Below, one piece after another: positions 15,390 to 24,185 of a stretch of DNA of 64,000 nt (position 1 is its first letter; the number at the start of each line of letters is the position of its first letter). Below the pieces are notes generated by a model. The model was not told where the DNA came from and made no database searches. It saw only the letters and a list, made by a program, of their open reading frames with translations. The position numbers were made by a program, and so were the translations under genes. Source of the stretch: GWE2-51-13 sp041736705 (GTDB lineage: Bacteria > Bacillota_I > Bacilli_A > Erysipelotrichales > Erysipelotrichaceae); NCBI GenBank assembly GCA_041736705.1, contig JBGSTC010000028.1, forward strand, positions 20,768-84,767. The letters run 5' to 3'.

Positions 15390-18300
15390 ACACAAACGTA
15401 GCGAATCATCTCAATCCCCGACTCATCCAAATCAATAAACAAGCCCCGCATTTCGAAGCGGTTTCCTACACGACACCTGAATCTTTCGAACGAGGTGTTT
15501 CTTCTTCGCTGATCGACCTCAACGGCGAGTGGGCATTCAAGTTCTATCCTACCCCCGAGAACGTCCATTCGGGATTGTTTTCAAGCGACCCTTTGGATGC
15601 GCTGGATACGATCGAGGTCCCGGGCGTGATGGAACTGCAAGGCTACGGGAAACCCTATTATCTGGCAATGAGCTATCCTCCCCAAGTGAATGTGAAAAAG
15701 GCAAGCATTCCCTCGATCTCCGCAAGCGATAATCCGACCGGTCTGTATCTTCGCGACTTCGACATCCCGACCCATTTCATGGGTCAGCGCGTGTTCATCC
15801 GTTTCAACGGTGCGAAAAGCCTGCTTGAAGTCTCGATCAACGGACACTTCGTCGGACTCTCCAAAGGATCGATGACCCCGCATGAATTCGAAATCACACC
15901 ATACATCCACGAAGGGATCAACCGGGTCGGCGCGATGGTCGTCAAATACAGCGATGCGACCTATCTTGAAGACCAGGACATGTGGTTTCTGTCGGGGATC
16001 TATCGGGATGTGGAACTGTTCTGTGAACCTCTGAATTATATCCAAGACGCGTTCGCCTTCTGCGAATTCGAAGTGGACGCGAAAGCGGCGAATCTTCACC
16101 TTAACGTCGAAATCGCAGCGGAAGAGATGAAATCCATGAGACTGAAAGCCACCTTGGTCAAAGACAAAACGATTTTATTGTTTGATCAGAAGATCGACGA
16201 GCGTAGAATCTCAATTACCCAGCGGATCGAGGATGTGGAAGGATGGACGGCCGAGACCCCGAACCTGTACGAAATCCGACTCGAACTCTTTCAAGATAAA
16301 CAATTCATCCAAGGGAAGAAATTCGACTATGGCTTCCGACAGACCGAAATCGTCGACGGGATTTTCCTCGTCAACAAGAAGCCGATCAAACTCAAAGGGG
16401 TGAACCGTCACGATTTCCATCCCGTGAAAGGATGGGCGATCGATAAGCTTACCCGTGAAACCGATATCCGGATCATGAAGTCCCACAACATCAACGCAAT
16501 CCGGACTTCCCATTACCCCAATGACCGACACCTCTATGAACTCTGCGACCGTTACGGCCTCTATGTGATCGACGAGGCGGATTTAGAGACCCACGGGGTC
16601 CGTACCTTCCTCCCCAAGGATGATCCGCGATGGTTGGATGCGATGATCGACCGCGGGATCAGGATGGTAAAACGCGACCGCAACCACGCCTGTATCGTGA
16701 TGTGGTCGCTGGGGAACGAAGCGGGTTTCGGGACCAACTTCATCGCGATGAAGAAAGCGATGAAGGAAGCGGACGCGACGCGTCCCTTCCACTACGAAGG
16801 GGATCCCACCCTCAAACTATCGGATGTGAAAAGCATGATGTACCCCGATCCCAAACTACTGAAACGTTATGGGGAAAAAGAAGACATCCTCCCCAGGACT
16901 CCGATGGATTACGTCATGAAAGGCATGTTGTCGAAATTCTACCATGCCAGGAAAGATTATGAAAACCTACCGGTCATGGTTTGCGAATACGCCCATTGCA
17001 TGGGCAATTCGCTGGGCAACCTCAAGGAACATGTCGATCTCTTCGATGCCTATCCCAATCTTCTGGGAGGATTCATCTGGGATTTCGTAGACCAGGCGAT
17101 TGAAAAAAAGGATCGGCACGGACATCCGATCTTCCTTTACGGCGGGGATTTCGACGAAGAGAAAACCAACGGACCGTTTTGCGCCAACGGGCTGATCGCA
17201 GCCGATCGTTCCCTTCATCCGGCGATCAGCGAGGTGAAGAAAGTCTATGCGAACCTCGCGATCATAAAAGACGAAGACAAACTGATCATCCGTAATAAAA
17301 ACGTGTTTGTTACGACGGACGAGTACCGTTTCATATTGAGAAAATTCGTGGAAGGTAAACTCGACATCGAAACGGAACTCATCGTCCCGACGATCCCTCC
17401 CTTACGCCAAGCATCGGTCAAACTCCCCGAAGACTATCTTAAAAAAGAAATCGACCATGACATCCTGCTTGAAGTCGATGTCTTGGAAAAATTCGACCGT
17501 TTATGGTGTTCAGAGGGTCACGAAGTCACCTTCTTCCAGTTCGAAGAAAGAAGAGACCGCAACCGACACATCGCCCCATCAAGCTATCAGGCGCCGGATG
17601 TGATCGATACCTCGACGAACCTGGAAATCATCGCCGGTAAGATGCGCTATGTCTTCGATAAAGTCCACGGGCTCTTGGAGTTCTGTTCGGACAATGAAGA
17701 GAACCTCTTCGAATATCCCCTGGACTATAATTTCTCGCGCGCCGACATCGACAACGACCGGATGTTGGAGATGTGGGCACCCATCCTGCGTCATTTCAAC
17801 CTCAACCGAAGATGGGACTACAACGTCTCGATGTTGAGGGCGAAGAAGTTCGACGTCGTGCTTGAAGACCATGACGTTTTGGTCACCATCCGACATAAAC
17901 TCCCCGACGTCAGATCCATGATCACGACCTATCGTTTCTATGGGAACGGCACCGTCGACATCAAACTCGAACTCACCCCCAAGAAAGAAATCATGCGGGT
18001 CGGAATGAACCTGACATTGTCAAACCTCTTCGACACCGTCACGTTCTATGGGAAAGGTCCGCAAGAAAACTATCGCGACCGCAACACCGGGGCGAAAGTC
18101 GGCATCCATACCGGGAATCTCTTCGAGTTCATCCACCACTACATGCGACCCAGCGAGAACGGAAACCATACGGAAGTCCGTCATCTGAGCGTTAAATCGA
18201 AAATGAAATCCTTTGTTTTCGAAGCCTTGTCCAACGACCTTCTCAATACCTCCGTCTGGCCGTATACCCAGAGTGAACTCGGCAGCGCCCGACACATCCA

Positions 18301-18457
18301 TGATTTACCTATCCCCCATGTGACCACCGTCAACATCGACCTGGGTCAACGTGGCGTAGGAGGGGACTCGCCCATGAACGGGGGGGTTTTGAAAGAATAC
18401 CGAATGAAAAAGAATGTGACTTATATCCTCCATTATCGGATGCATATCGAAAAATAA
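15386..18457 (+). CDS. lacZ: Beta-galactosidase, glycoside hydrolase family 2 (LacZ type)
   Basis: 1023 residues, the usual length of LacZ. It hydrolyses beta-galactosides to galactose and the aglycone sugar. Domains in order: sugar-binding jelly roll (about 40-215), immunoglobulin-like (about 220-330), TIM barrel (about 330-630) with VNRHDFHP, the acid/base Glu in MWSLGNEAG (about residue 445) and the nucleophile in CEYAHCMGNS (about 533), then the Ig-like and the C-terminal Bgal_small_N domain. The usual EYAHAMGNS has Cys in place of the second Ala, which is a mild change. No signal peptide is present, so it acts in the cytoplasm on imported substrate. It overlaps xpt by four bases and ends in a bidirectional terminator. 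Confidence 0.95.
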   Translation: MNTNVANHLNPRLIQINKQAPHFEAVSYTTPESFERGVSSSLIDLNGEWAFKFYPTPENVHSGLFSSDPLDALDTIEVPGVMELQGYGKPYYLAMSYPPQVNVKKASIPSISASDNPTGLYLRDFDIPTHFMGQRVFIRFNGAKSLLEVSINGHFVGLSKGSMTPHEFEITPYIHEGINRVGAMVVKYSDATYLEDQDMWFLSGIYRDVELFCEPLNYIQDAFAFCEFEVDAKAANLHLNVEIAAEEMKSMRLKATLVKDKTILLFDQKIDERRISITQRIEDVEGWTAETPNLYEIRLELFQDKQFIQGKKFDYGFRQTEIVDGIFLVNKKPIKLKGVNRHDFHPVKGWAIDKLTRETDIRIMKSHNINAIRTSHYPNDRHLYELCDRYGLYVIDEADLETHGVRTFLPKDDPRWLDAMIDRGIRMVKRDRNHACIVMWSLGNEAGFGTNFIAMKKAMKEADATRPFHYEGDPTLKLSDVKSMMYPDPKLLKRYGEKEDILPRTPMDYVMKGMLSKFYHARKDYENLPVMVCEYAHCMGNSLGNLKEHVDLFDAYPNLLGGFIWDFVDQAIEKKDRHGHPIFLYGGDFDEEKTNGPFCANGLIAADRSLHPAISEVKKVYANLAIIKDEDKLIIRNKNVFVTTDEYRFILRKFVEGKLDIETELIVPTIPPLRQASVKLPEDYLKKEIDHDILLEVDVLEKFDRLWCSEGHEVTFFQFEERRDRNRHIAPSSYQAPDVIDTSTNLEIIAGKMRYVFDKVHGLLEFCSDNEENLFEYPLDYNFSRADIDNDRMLEMWAPILRHFNLNRRWDYNVSMLRAKKFDVVLEDHDVLVTIRHKLPDVRSMITTYRFYGNGTVDIKLELTPKKEIMRVGMNLTLSNLFDTVTFYGKGPQENYRDRNTGAKVGIHTGNLFEFIHHYMRPSENGNHTEVRHLSVKSKMKSFVFEALSNDLLNTSVWPYTQSELGSARHIHDLPIPHVTTVNIDLGQRGVGGDSPMNGGVLKEYRMKKNVTYILHYRMHIEK

Positions 18458-18478
18458 GAGCCCTCGCGGCTCTTATTT
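18452..18478. terminator. Bidirectional terminator between lacZ and ypfJ-like gene
   Basis: 11-bp arms AAATAAGAGCC (18452-18462) and GGCTCTTATTT (18468-18478) with loop CTCGC. It overlaps the stop codons of both converging genes. Confidence 0.8.
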
Positions 18479-19309
18479 CATGATTGAGAGTGTCGTGGCG
18501 TTGAACGTATCGCCATGATCCAAATCCCCGTATTGGAAACCTTTACGGAACCATCGCATCCTCTGTTCGGAGGTGCCGTGGGTGAAACTATCCGGCACGA
18601 CATAGCCTTGCGACTGTTTCTGGATCGTATCGTCGCCGACCGCGGATGCGGCGGCCAAGGCTTCATCGATGTCGCCTTCTTCAAGATAGCCATACCCTTG
18701 GACGTAATACGCCCACACCCCCGCAAGATAATCGGCCTGCAGTTCCAAACGGACGGATAAAGCATTGTATTCGGTCTCGCTCACCGTTTTCCGCAATTCT
18801 TCCATTTGCTTGATGATCCCGAGTTGGTTTTGGACATGATGTCCGACTTCATGGGCGATGACATAGGCCATCGCGAAATCACCCGGCGCGTTAAACCGTT
18901 TTTCCAGTTCATCGAAGAACACCAGGTCGATGTAGATCTTCTCGTCCCCCGGGCAATAGAACGGTCCGGTCGCCGAAGACGCGTTCCCGCAGGCGGATTG
19001 AACCGACCCGCTGAAGATTACCAGATACGGTTCACGATAATCCTCCCCGTAATCGTCGAACACATCGCTCCACACCCGTTCCGTATCCGCCAATACGACC
19101 GAAACGAACTCCGTCAATTCCGCCTCGCGGGCTTCACTCAGCGGACTGCCATTATTTTGATTGAATAGACCATTCAGTAAAGCGGAAGGGTCTCCGGTCA
19201 ACAGCGTATAGGCGATTAAAACGATGAACCCCAACCCCCCGATCGCCGCACCTCTTCCTCCGCTTGCGGTACTCACCCGCCCGCTGCCTGTTCGTCCTTG
19301 CCAACGCAT
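18473..19309 (-). CDS. Neutral zinc metallopeptidase, YpfJ family
   Basis: 278 residues. The N-terminus MRWQGR followed by a Gly-rich stretch, then a single membrane anchor (about residues 20-38), is typical of the YpfJ family (PF04228). The zinc motif is H153-E-V-G-H157; the third ligand is probably in ELQADYLAGVW. CGNASSATGPFYCPGD and a conserved Tyr/Asp-rich region complete the family pattern. The catalytic domain is predicted on the outer side of the membrane. Natural substrates are not known. It is transcribed alone and diverges from the release-factor-like operon. Confidence 0.9.
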   Translation of the reverse strand: MRWQGRTGSGRVSTASGGRGAAIGGLGFIVLIAYTLLTGDPSALLNGLFNQNNGSPLSEAREAELTEFVSVVLADTERVWSDVFDDYGEDYREPYLVIFSGSVQSACGNASSATGPFYCPGDEKIYIDLVFFDELEKRFNAPGDFAMAYVIAHEVGHHVQNQLGIIKQMEELRKTVSETEYNALSVRLELQADYLAGVWAYYVQGYGYLEEGDIDEALAAASAVGDDTIQKQSQGYVVPDSFTHGTSEQRMRWFRKGFQYGDLDHGDTFNATTLSIMK

Positions 19310-19383
19310 GACGTCACATCCTTTCCGTCATTATCTGTTTCTATTGTATCACTTCTTCGCTTTTTTCAGTGCATTTGTAATTG

Positions 19384-19392
19384 TGCTATAAT
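19384..19392 (+). promoter_or_regulatory. Extended -10 promoter of the release-factor/T4P-like operon
   Basis: TGC plus consensus TATAAT (19387-19392); no convincing -35. A minus-strand extended -10 (TGA plus TACAAT, plus-strand 19343-19348 as ATTGTA) probably serves the divergent metallopeptidase. Confidence 0.5.
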
Positions 19393-19446
19393 GAAACCAA
19401 AGAATAGGCTAGTAGCGCTTTTGCGAATCGCGGAAGGAGGATGGGT

Positions 19447-20571
19447 ATGATACCAATCCGTAAAGCAGAAGTCGAAGACTTATTGAACCATGAGCATCGT
19501 CCGTGCATCACCTTGGTGGTTTCGCCCGGAGTCAAGGAAGTCGGTTTGGCGACCGGGGTCGCCGCGTATCGCGCATTGGTCAGGGATGCCTTGAAACAAT
19601 GCGAACGTTATCATTTGGGACAGATCGAAACCGAAGCGTTGTTTGAACCCTTGAACGCGCTGGAAAAAGATACGATCTTCTGGCAGGAACACCAACACAC
19701 CGTTTTGATCTATCGAAGCGGAGATCTCTTCAGGGTGGAACATCGGATCGCACAGTGGGAAAGCCGTGCGATCGTCGACGATGTCTTCCATCTTCGCCAT
19801 TTGGTCGCCGACCGTAACCTCGATGTGAACTATCACGTGTTGGTCGTCGCCAAAAACAAAGCCGAACTTTATCGAGGGAACTTGGAATCGTTGATACTCA
19901 ACGACACGAAGCTTGTCCAATCGAAGAAGGAAATCACGGAAGCTTCCGACAACATGCGGCAGCAGTTCCACAGCGCCGCATCCCCCGCCCACCGGGGATC
20001 GGGTTCAAACGCGTTTTATACCGGGGCGGGCGAAGACAACGATGAAGCCAGACAAGACCAGATACGCTATTTGAAAGCGTTGGACGAGGAAGTCGTCACC
20101 GTGTTAGGAAAATCGCGGGATCCCTTGGTGTTGGTCGGCGTCGAAGAGACGATGGCGCGCTATCGGAAATTTTCGGATTATCCCAATGTGTCGATCGAAT
20201 CCTTGCGTTATCAAGAGGAATACAAAGACATCGCGAAACTGCATCGGGATACCTTGGAAGTGATCAAAAAAGAAGTCGGGGATCCCAAAGCCGAACTCGT
20301 GGCTAAAATCAATGAAGAGATCGACCATCCCAACGGGAAAGTCGTCGCGGGCTTGGAGAGTTTATTGGCGGTCGCGGAAGAAGGCCGGATCCACAGCATA
20401 ATGATCGCGGTGGACCAGCAATCGATCCGTGGCTATTTCGACCCCGTTTTACTGAAGGTCGTCGAAGACGACCAGGGCGAAGACCTCGTCGAAAGACTGG
20501 TTCGCAACGCCTTGGATCAAGGCGCGTCCATCTATAGCGCCCAGGAGACCCTCGCTTATTTACGATATTAA
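19447..20571 (+). CDS. Bacterial archaeo-eukaryotic release factor-like protein (baeRF family)
   Basis: 374 residues. The overall pattern matches bacterial homologues of eRF1/aRF1 domains 2-3 (baeRF group): an N-terminal region, a central domain with VLVVAKNKAELYRG, a linker with a His/Arg-rich 'RQQFHSA' loop, and a C-terminal domain ending LDQGASIYSAQETLAYLRY. These proteins are proposed to act on stalled ribosomes; that is family inference and not shown for this one. ATG 19441 abuts the AAGGAGG site, so the second in-frame ATG at 19447 with six-base spacing is preferred. It heads a probable nine-gene operon extending to 26464. Confidence 0.72.
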   Translation: MIPIRKAEVEDLLNHEHRPCITLVVSPGVKEVGLATGVAAYRALVRDALKQCERYHLGQIETEALFEPLNALEKDTIFWQEHQHTVLIYRSGDLFRVEHRIAQWESRAIVDDVFHLRHLVADRNLDVNYHVLVVAKNKAELYRGNLESLILNDTKLVQSKKEITEASDNMRQQFHSAASPAHRGSGSNAFYTGAGEDNDEARQDQIRYLKALDEEVVTVLGKSRDPLVLVGVEETMARYRKFSDYPNVSIESLRYQEEYKDIAKLHRDTLEVIKKEVGDPKAELVAKINEEIDHPNGKVVAGLESLLAVAEEGRIHSIMIAVDQQSIRGYFDPVLLKVVEDDQGEDLVERLVRNALDQGASIYSAQETLAYLRY

Positions 20572-20589
20572 CAGAAACGGATAGGAAAC

Positions 20590-21510
20590 ATGCGACTGCG
20601 AAGAAGAAGGATGTGGATCCAAATCACAATCGGGGTAACGGTCATCGTCATTGCGGTGGCCGTTACGTTGCGTTTTGCCAACCCGTTGCGCTCCTATCCT
20701 TCCAAAGGAAAGCCGTCGCCGAAACCGACGATCCAGGATGTCCGTTTGCCAAGTCAGCCCGGTACATCGGTCTATGAGAAAAGCGGCTACACGATCGACT
20801 ACAGCCATGCCGACCAAGGCTACATCAGCGTGATCGGACCGCAAGACGATAAAATCAAAAAAGTACAAGTTCTGTTCGACGGGTTTACCTATACCTATGA
20901 CTTAGGGTCGGATCGCTATACGATCCTACCCCTACAAAAAGGGACGGGGGAATACACCGTACGAACGATGAGGAATACTTCGGGGAACGCCTATACGGTG
21001 ACGGCGTCCACAGTGATCAGCGCCACCGTGGCGGACGATTTGACGATCTACCTTTATCCCAACCAGATCGTGGATTACGACCTTCAGACGCTGGCCGTCA
21101 ATAAATCCTTCGAGATCACCCAGGAAGATGAATCCGACATCCAGCGCGTGCATACGATCTACCGCTATGTCATCGACTTGCTGAGCTACGACCAAGCCAA
21201 GGCGGACCGGGCGAAGGACATCTTCATGCTTCCGAACCTCGATGAAACCCTGACCAGCAAGAAAGGCATCTGTTTCGACTATGCGGCGCTGATGACCGCG
21301 ATGCTTCGGGTCCAAGGGATCCCGACCCGCTTGATCACAGGGTATACGGACATCGCCTATCATGCCTGGGTCGAGATCTATCTGGTCGATGTGGGATGGA
21401 TCAATCCCAAGATCTACTTCGAATCTAAGGTCTGGAAACGGGTCGATCCGACCTTCGACGATTCATTCGGGATTTATTTCGGGGACTATCAGACGAAGTA
21501 TACATACTAG
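20590..21510 (+). CDS. Membrane-anchored transglutaminase-like protein
   Basis: 306 residues. A basic N-terminus is followed by one membrane segment (about residues 9-30), so the rest is predicted extracytoplasmic. A beta-rich region (about 65-170) precedes a transglutaminase-like core with the triad Cys228 (KKGICFDYAAL), His258 (AYHAWVEIYL) and Asp286 (DPTF). Bacterial members usually act as cysteine peptidases or protein cross-linkers at the cell surface. It lies 18 bp after the baeRF gene and 15 bp before the pilC-like gene, so it is probably co-transcribed with the pilus-like genes and may process or cross-link exported subunits (inference). Confidence 0.87.
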   Translation: MRLRRRRMWIQITIGVTVIVIAVAVTLRFANPLRSYPSKGKPSPKPTIQDVRLPSQPGTSVYEKSGYTIDYSHADQGYISVIGPQDDKIKKVQVLFDGFTYTYDLGSDRYTILPLQKGTGEYTVRTMRNTSGNAYTVTASTVISATVADDLTIYLYPNQIVDYDLQTLAVNKSFEITQEDESDIQRVHTIYRYVIDLLSYDQAKADRAKDIFMLPNLDETLTSKKGICFDYAALMTAMLRVQGIPTRLITGYTDIAYHAWVEIYLVDVGWINPKIYFESKVWKRVDPTFDDSFGIYFGDYQTKYTY

Positions 21511-21525
21511 GAGGAGGGAAAAACA

Positions 21526-22557
21526 ATGGCGAAAAACAAGTTCCACAGCGACGAGGCGCTCCAATCCTTTTGTACACAAATCGGATTGATCTACGATTCC
21601 GGTCTACCGATGGAGGATGGGTTGCGCATGTTGGAAGACACACGCGTCGAAATCGATGTCGATAAACTGGCGCAGAACCTCGGGAAAGCCGGGAAACTTT
21701 CGTCCGCGATGGCGATGGACCCGGGGTTTCCGCCTGAGTTGTTGCATGCGATGGAAGCGGCGGAAACGGTCGGACGCGAAGACAAAGTCGCTTTCAACCT
21801 TGCCAACCACTACAAACGCCAGGCTGAAACGAAACGGTTCCTCAATGACCTCCTCTTCATGCCGGTGTTGCTGCTCTCCGTCCTGATCGTCGTCATGGGG
21901 GTCTTGAGCTATGCGGTTCTTCCCGTCTTCCAGGAAGTCTATGCCAATCTCGGCGGGGTCGACAACGCCTGGACCGATTTACTGTTAAATGCGGCGAAAC
22001 TGGTCTCGGGGGTCGGATTGGGTTTATTGGTGATCGTGTTGGGTTGGCTCTTGATCCACAGCGTACGTTACGGACTCGGATTGGACCATGAAGACCTGAC
22101 GGAAAAGATGCTGCGCTTCTTTCCCCAAAGTAAACGCCTGGCCGACCTTGCCCGTTTCAGTTTCATCGCCCAAGTCCTGCTTGAAGGCGGCGTGGAAGCC
22201 CGTACCGCCCTCAACCTTTCGATCGCCCAGGTTCCCGAGGGAAGGCTATTGGATTCTCTCAAAGACACCGCGACGCAACTCGCTTCCAACGAAGGTCTCT
22301 ACGAACTCATCACCCAAGCCCATATCTATCCGCCTCTGATGCAGAAAACGCTCAGTTTGGCGGCACGTGCGGGGAAAGTGGATCTGATGATGGAAGAAGT
22401 CAGCCGCAAGACGCAAGCCGATGCCGAACATAGCCTGGCGAAGACACTCAACCGGGTCGAACCGATCTTGGTCATCCTCTTGAGCGCGTTTGTCAGCGCG
22501 GTCTTGTTTTCGCTTCTGATTCCGCTTCTGGGCATCATGTCCGTCCTGGGGTCGTAA
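21526..22557 (+). CDS. Type II secretion / type IV pilus inner-membrane platform protein (GspF/PilC family)
   Basis: 343 residues. Two GspF-type helical domains are each followed by membrane segments (near 115-140, 160-185 and at the extreme C-terminus, about 315-340). The C-terminal domain has the usual FSFIAQVLLEGGVEARTALNL and hydrophobic end. The platform protein couples the cytoplasmic ATPase to pilin assembly. Length is close to ComGB and shorter than Gram-negative PilC. The start has a strong GGAGGAGGG site. The stop is one base before the next start. Confidence 0.88.
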   Translation: MAKNKFHSDEALQSFCTQIGLIYDSGLPMEDGLRMLEDTRVEIDVDKLAQNLGKAGKLSSAMAMDPGFPPELLHAMEAAETVGREDKVAFNLANHYKRQAETKRFLNDLLFMPVLLLSVLIVVMGVLSYAVLPVFQEVYANLGGVDNAWTDLLLNAAKLVSGVGLGLLVIVLGWLLIHSVRYGLGLDHEDLTEKMLRFFPQSKRLADLARFSFIAQVLLEGGVEARTALNLSIAQVPEGRLLDSLKDTATQLASNEGLYELITQAHIYPPLMQKTLSLAARAGKVDLMMEEVSRKTQADAEHSLAKTLNRVEPILVILLSAFVSAVLFSLLIPLLGIMSVLGS

Positions 22558-22558
22558 C

Positions 22559-22855
22559 ATGAAACGTTTCGTTTGGATCCTGGGATTCATCGCGTTGCTC
22601 TCGCTCGCGATCCCCGCTGCGGATCAACTGAAACAGGGCAATCTGGAAGAGAGACGGGTACGCACCGAAGAAGCCATCCAACGCGCGCTCAATCTTTGCT
22701 ATGCCCAGGAAGGGTTCTATCCCGCGAAACTCGATTACTTGTTGGATAACTACGGAATCGTCGTCGATTTCGAAGACTACAGCGTCTACTATAAAACGAT
22801 CGGTTCGAACATCCGTCCGGATGTCACCGTCTTTTTGAAGGGGGGACTGAGATGA
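22559..22855 (+). CDS. Divergent pseudopilin-like protein
   Basis: 98 residues, the same length as ComGC. An N-terminal hydrophobic helix (about residues 3-20) is followed by RVRTEEAIQRALNLCYAQEGFYPAKLDYLLDN split over an amphipathic helix and a loop; the 'aeGfYPakLdyL' element is typical of type IV pilins. The prepilin peptidase signature (G-F-T-L-x-E) is absent, so processing is uncertain. It overlaps the next gene by four bases. Confidence 0.65.
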   Translation: MKRFVWILGFIALLSLAIPAADQLKQGNLEERRVRTEEAIQRALNLCYAQEGFYPAKLDYLLDNYGIVVDFEDYSVYYKTIGSNIRPDVTVFLKGGLR

Positions 22856-23304
22856 ACCGTCATGGCTATCGCAATCTCTTCATGCTGTTGCTGATCACGC
22901 TCTATGTGGCGGGGACGGGCTTCATCGTGCTTTACGGTGCACGGTTCTACCGCGACATGGTCGCCCGATCTAATGAGAATCTGCAGGTCCGGACCGCGTT
23001 TTCCTACTTCAACAACCGTCTGAAACAAAACGACGAACAAGGGAAAATCGAAGTGCGCGACGATTCGATCCTCGTCTTCAAACAAGAGGATAGTTTCATT
23101 CTGGTGTATGAAGAAGACGGATACTTGGTCGAACAGAACTCGCTCACCGATGAAATCATGGTCGGGGCGTCGCAGAAAATCGCACGGCTACGCGACATTT
23201 CTTTCACTTCGACCGGGAATACCCTCACCGTCACGTTCAGCGACGACCAAGGGGAAGAACACTCGATCACCTATACCCTGATGAGCGAAGGGGTGATCTC
23301 ATGA
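22852..23304 (+). CDS. DUF4860-like minor pseudopilin
   Basis: 150 residues. There is one N-terminal membrane helix (about 8-30), then a beta-rich domain with repeated short strands ('IEVRDDSILVFKQEDSFILVY'-like, about residues 65-85) as in DUF4860 proteins, which occur in pilus-like clusters of Bacillota. No class III signal signature is seen. ATGA overlaps at both ends tie it translationally to its neighbours. Confidence 0.65.
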   Translation: MNRHGYRNLFMLLLITLYVAGTGFIVLYGARFYRDMVARSNENLQVRTAFSYFNNRLKQNDEQGKIEVRDDSILVFKQEDSFILVYEEDGYLVEQNSLTDEIMVGASQKIARLRDISFTSTGNTLTVTFSDDQGEEHSITYTLMSEGVIS

Positions 23305-23726
23305 AACAGAAAAGCCTGTATTCCTTTTTCCTGGAAATCGTCTTCAGTCTGATCCTGCTGACGATCGCGACGATCGTCTCGCTGCTTTTATTCGCCAACG
23401 CCGCGAAGATCGACCAAACCAACAACGCGATCACCAAAATCACCAACGAAATGGTGAAATACAGCGAACGGCTACGCTTAAGCGACGATACCTATCTTCT
23501 TACGTTCGAACCCGCCCAAAGTAATGAAAAAGCGTACTTCTTCGGATATGACGCCAACGGGGAACCGGCGAAGGATAAGGTCGTCTATCAACTCGCCGTC
23601 TATATCCAAAGCGACGCCGATGGAAAGCAGACCTTAAGGGACTGCCGCCTGGAACTGGTCGATTTACGTGATGGAAGCATCGTGACGGGTTGGCATGTCT
23701 CGACCTTGACGGAGGCGCAACCATGA
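23301..23726 (+). CDS. Small membrane-anchored pseudopilin-like protein
   Basis: 141 residues. The N-terminus has Phe-Phe-Leu-Glu followed by a 20-residue hydrophobic helix (about 10-32), which resembles a pilin N-terminal helix with Glu near its start. The remainder is a small soluble beta-rich domain. No family is recognised. Gene order and four-base overlaps on both sides place it in the pilus-like operon. Confidence 0.6.
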   Translation: MKQKSLYSFFLEIVFSLILLTIATIVSLLLFANAAKIDQTNNAITKITNEMVKYSERLRLSDDTYLLTFEPAQSNEKAYFFGYDANGEPAKDKVVYQLAVYIQSDADGKQTLRDCRLELVDLRDGSIVTGWHVSTLTEAQP

Positions 23727-24184
23727 AATCAAGAAGCGTCACTTTGTTTGGTTTGCCGACCTTATTGACGGTCTTCATCGTCATCACCGTACTCAGTTTC
23801 TCCACGCTCAGTCTCTTAAGCGCGAACAGCGACAGAAATGCCTTGCGACGTACGACCGGGCTGATTGCCACATCGTATGCGATTTCGACGATGGCGGAGG
23901 AAAAACTCGCGTCATTGAGCGCCGAACTGTCCGAAATGATGGAAAATGAACCAAATATCGACGAAGTGCTACCGTCTTTCTTGAACAAACATCCGGAAAT
24001 CACGTATAATAGTAAAACAAGAACACTCGCATACACCCTTGAATTATCGATCCTTCGGATGGATGTGAAACTCAAGGTGGACGACACCGGCGACAGTCCG
24101 CGCCTTACGCGCATCTCATACCGAATGACGACAGAAAACGGACAGGATTATTCCGAAAATGGGGATCCGGTTTGGGGAGGGTGA
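23723..24184 (+). CDS. Small membrane-anchored pseudopilin-like protein
   Basis: 153 residues, beginning at the ATG that overlaps the previous stop. One hydrophobic helix (about residues 10-34) is followed by SLLSANSDRNALRR and a helical region, then a short beta-rich domain. The form recalls PilX/ComGG-like minor pilins. No defined family is recognised. The next gene starts 2 bp later. Confidence 0.58.
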   Translation: MKSRSVTLFGLPTLLTVFIVITVLSFSTLSLLSANSDRNALRRTTGLIATSYAISTMAEEKLASLSAELSEMMENEPNIDEVLPSFLNKHPEITYNSKTRTLAYTLELSILRMDVKLKVDDTGDSPRLTRISYRMTTENGQDYSENGDPVWGG

Positions 24185-24185
24185 C

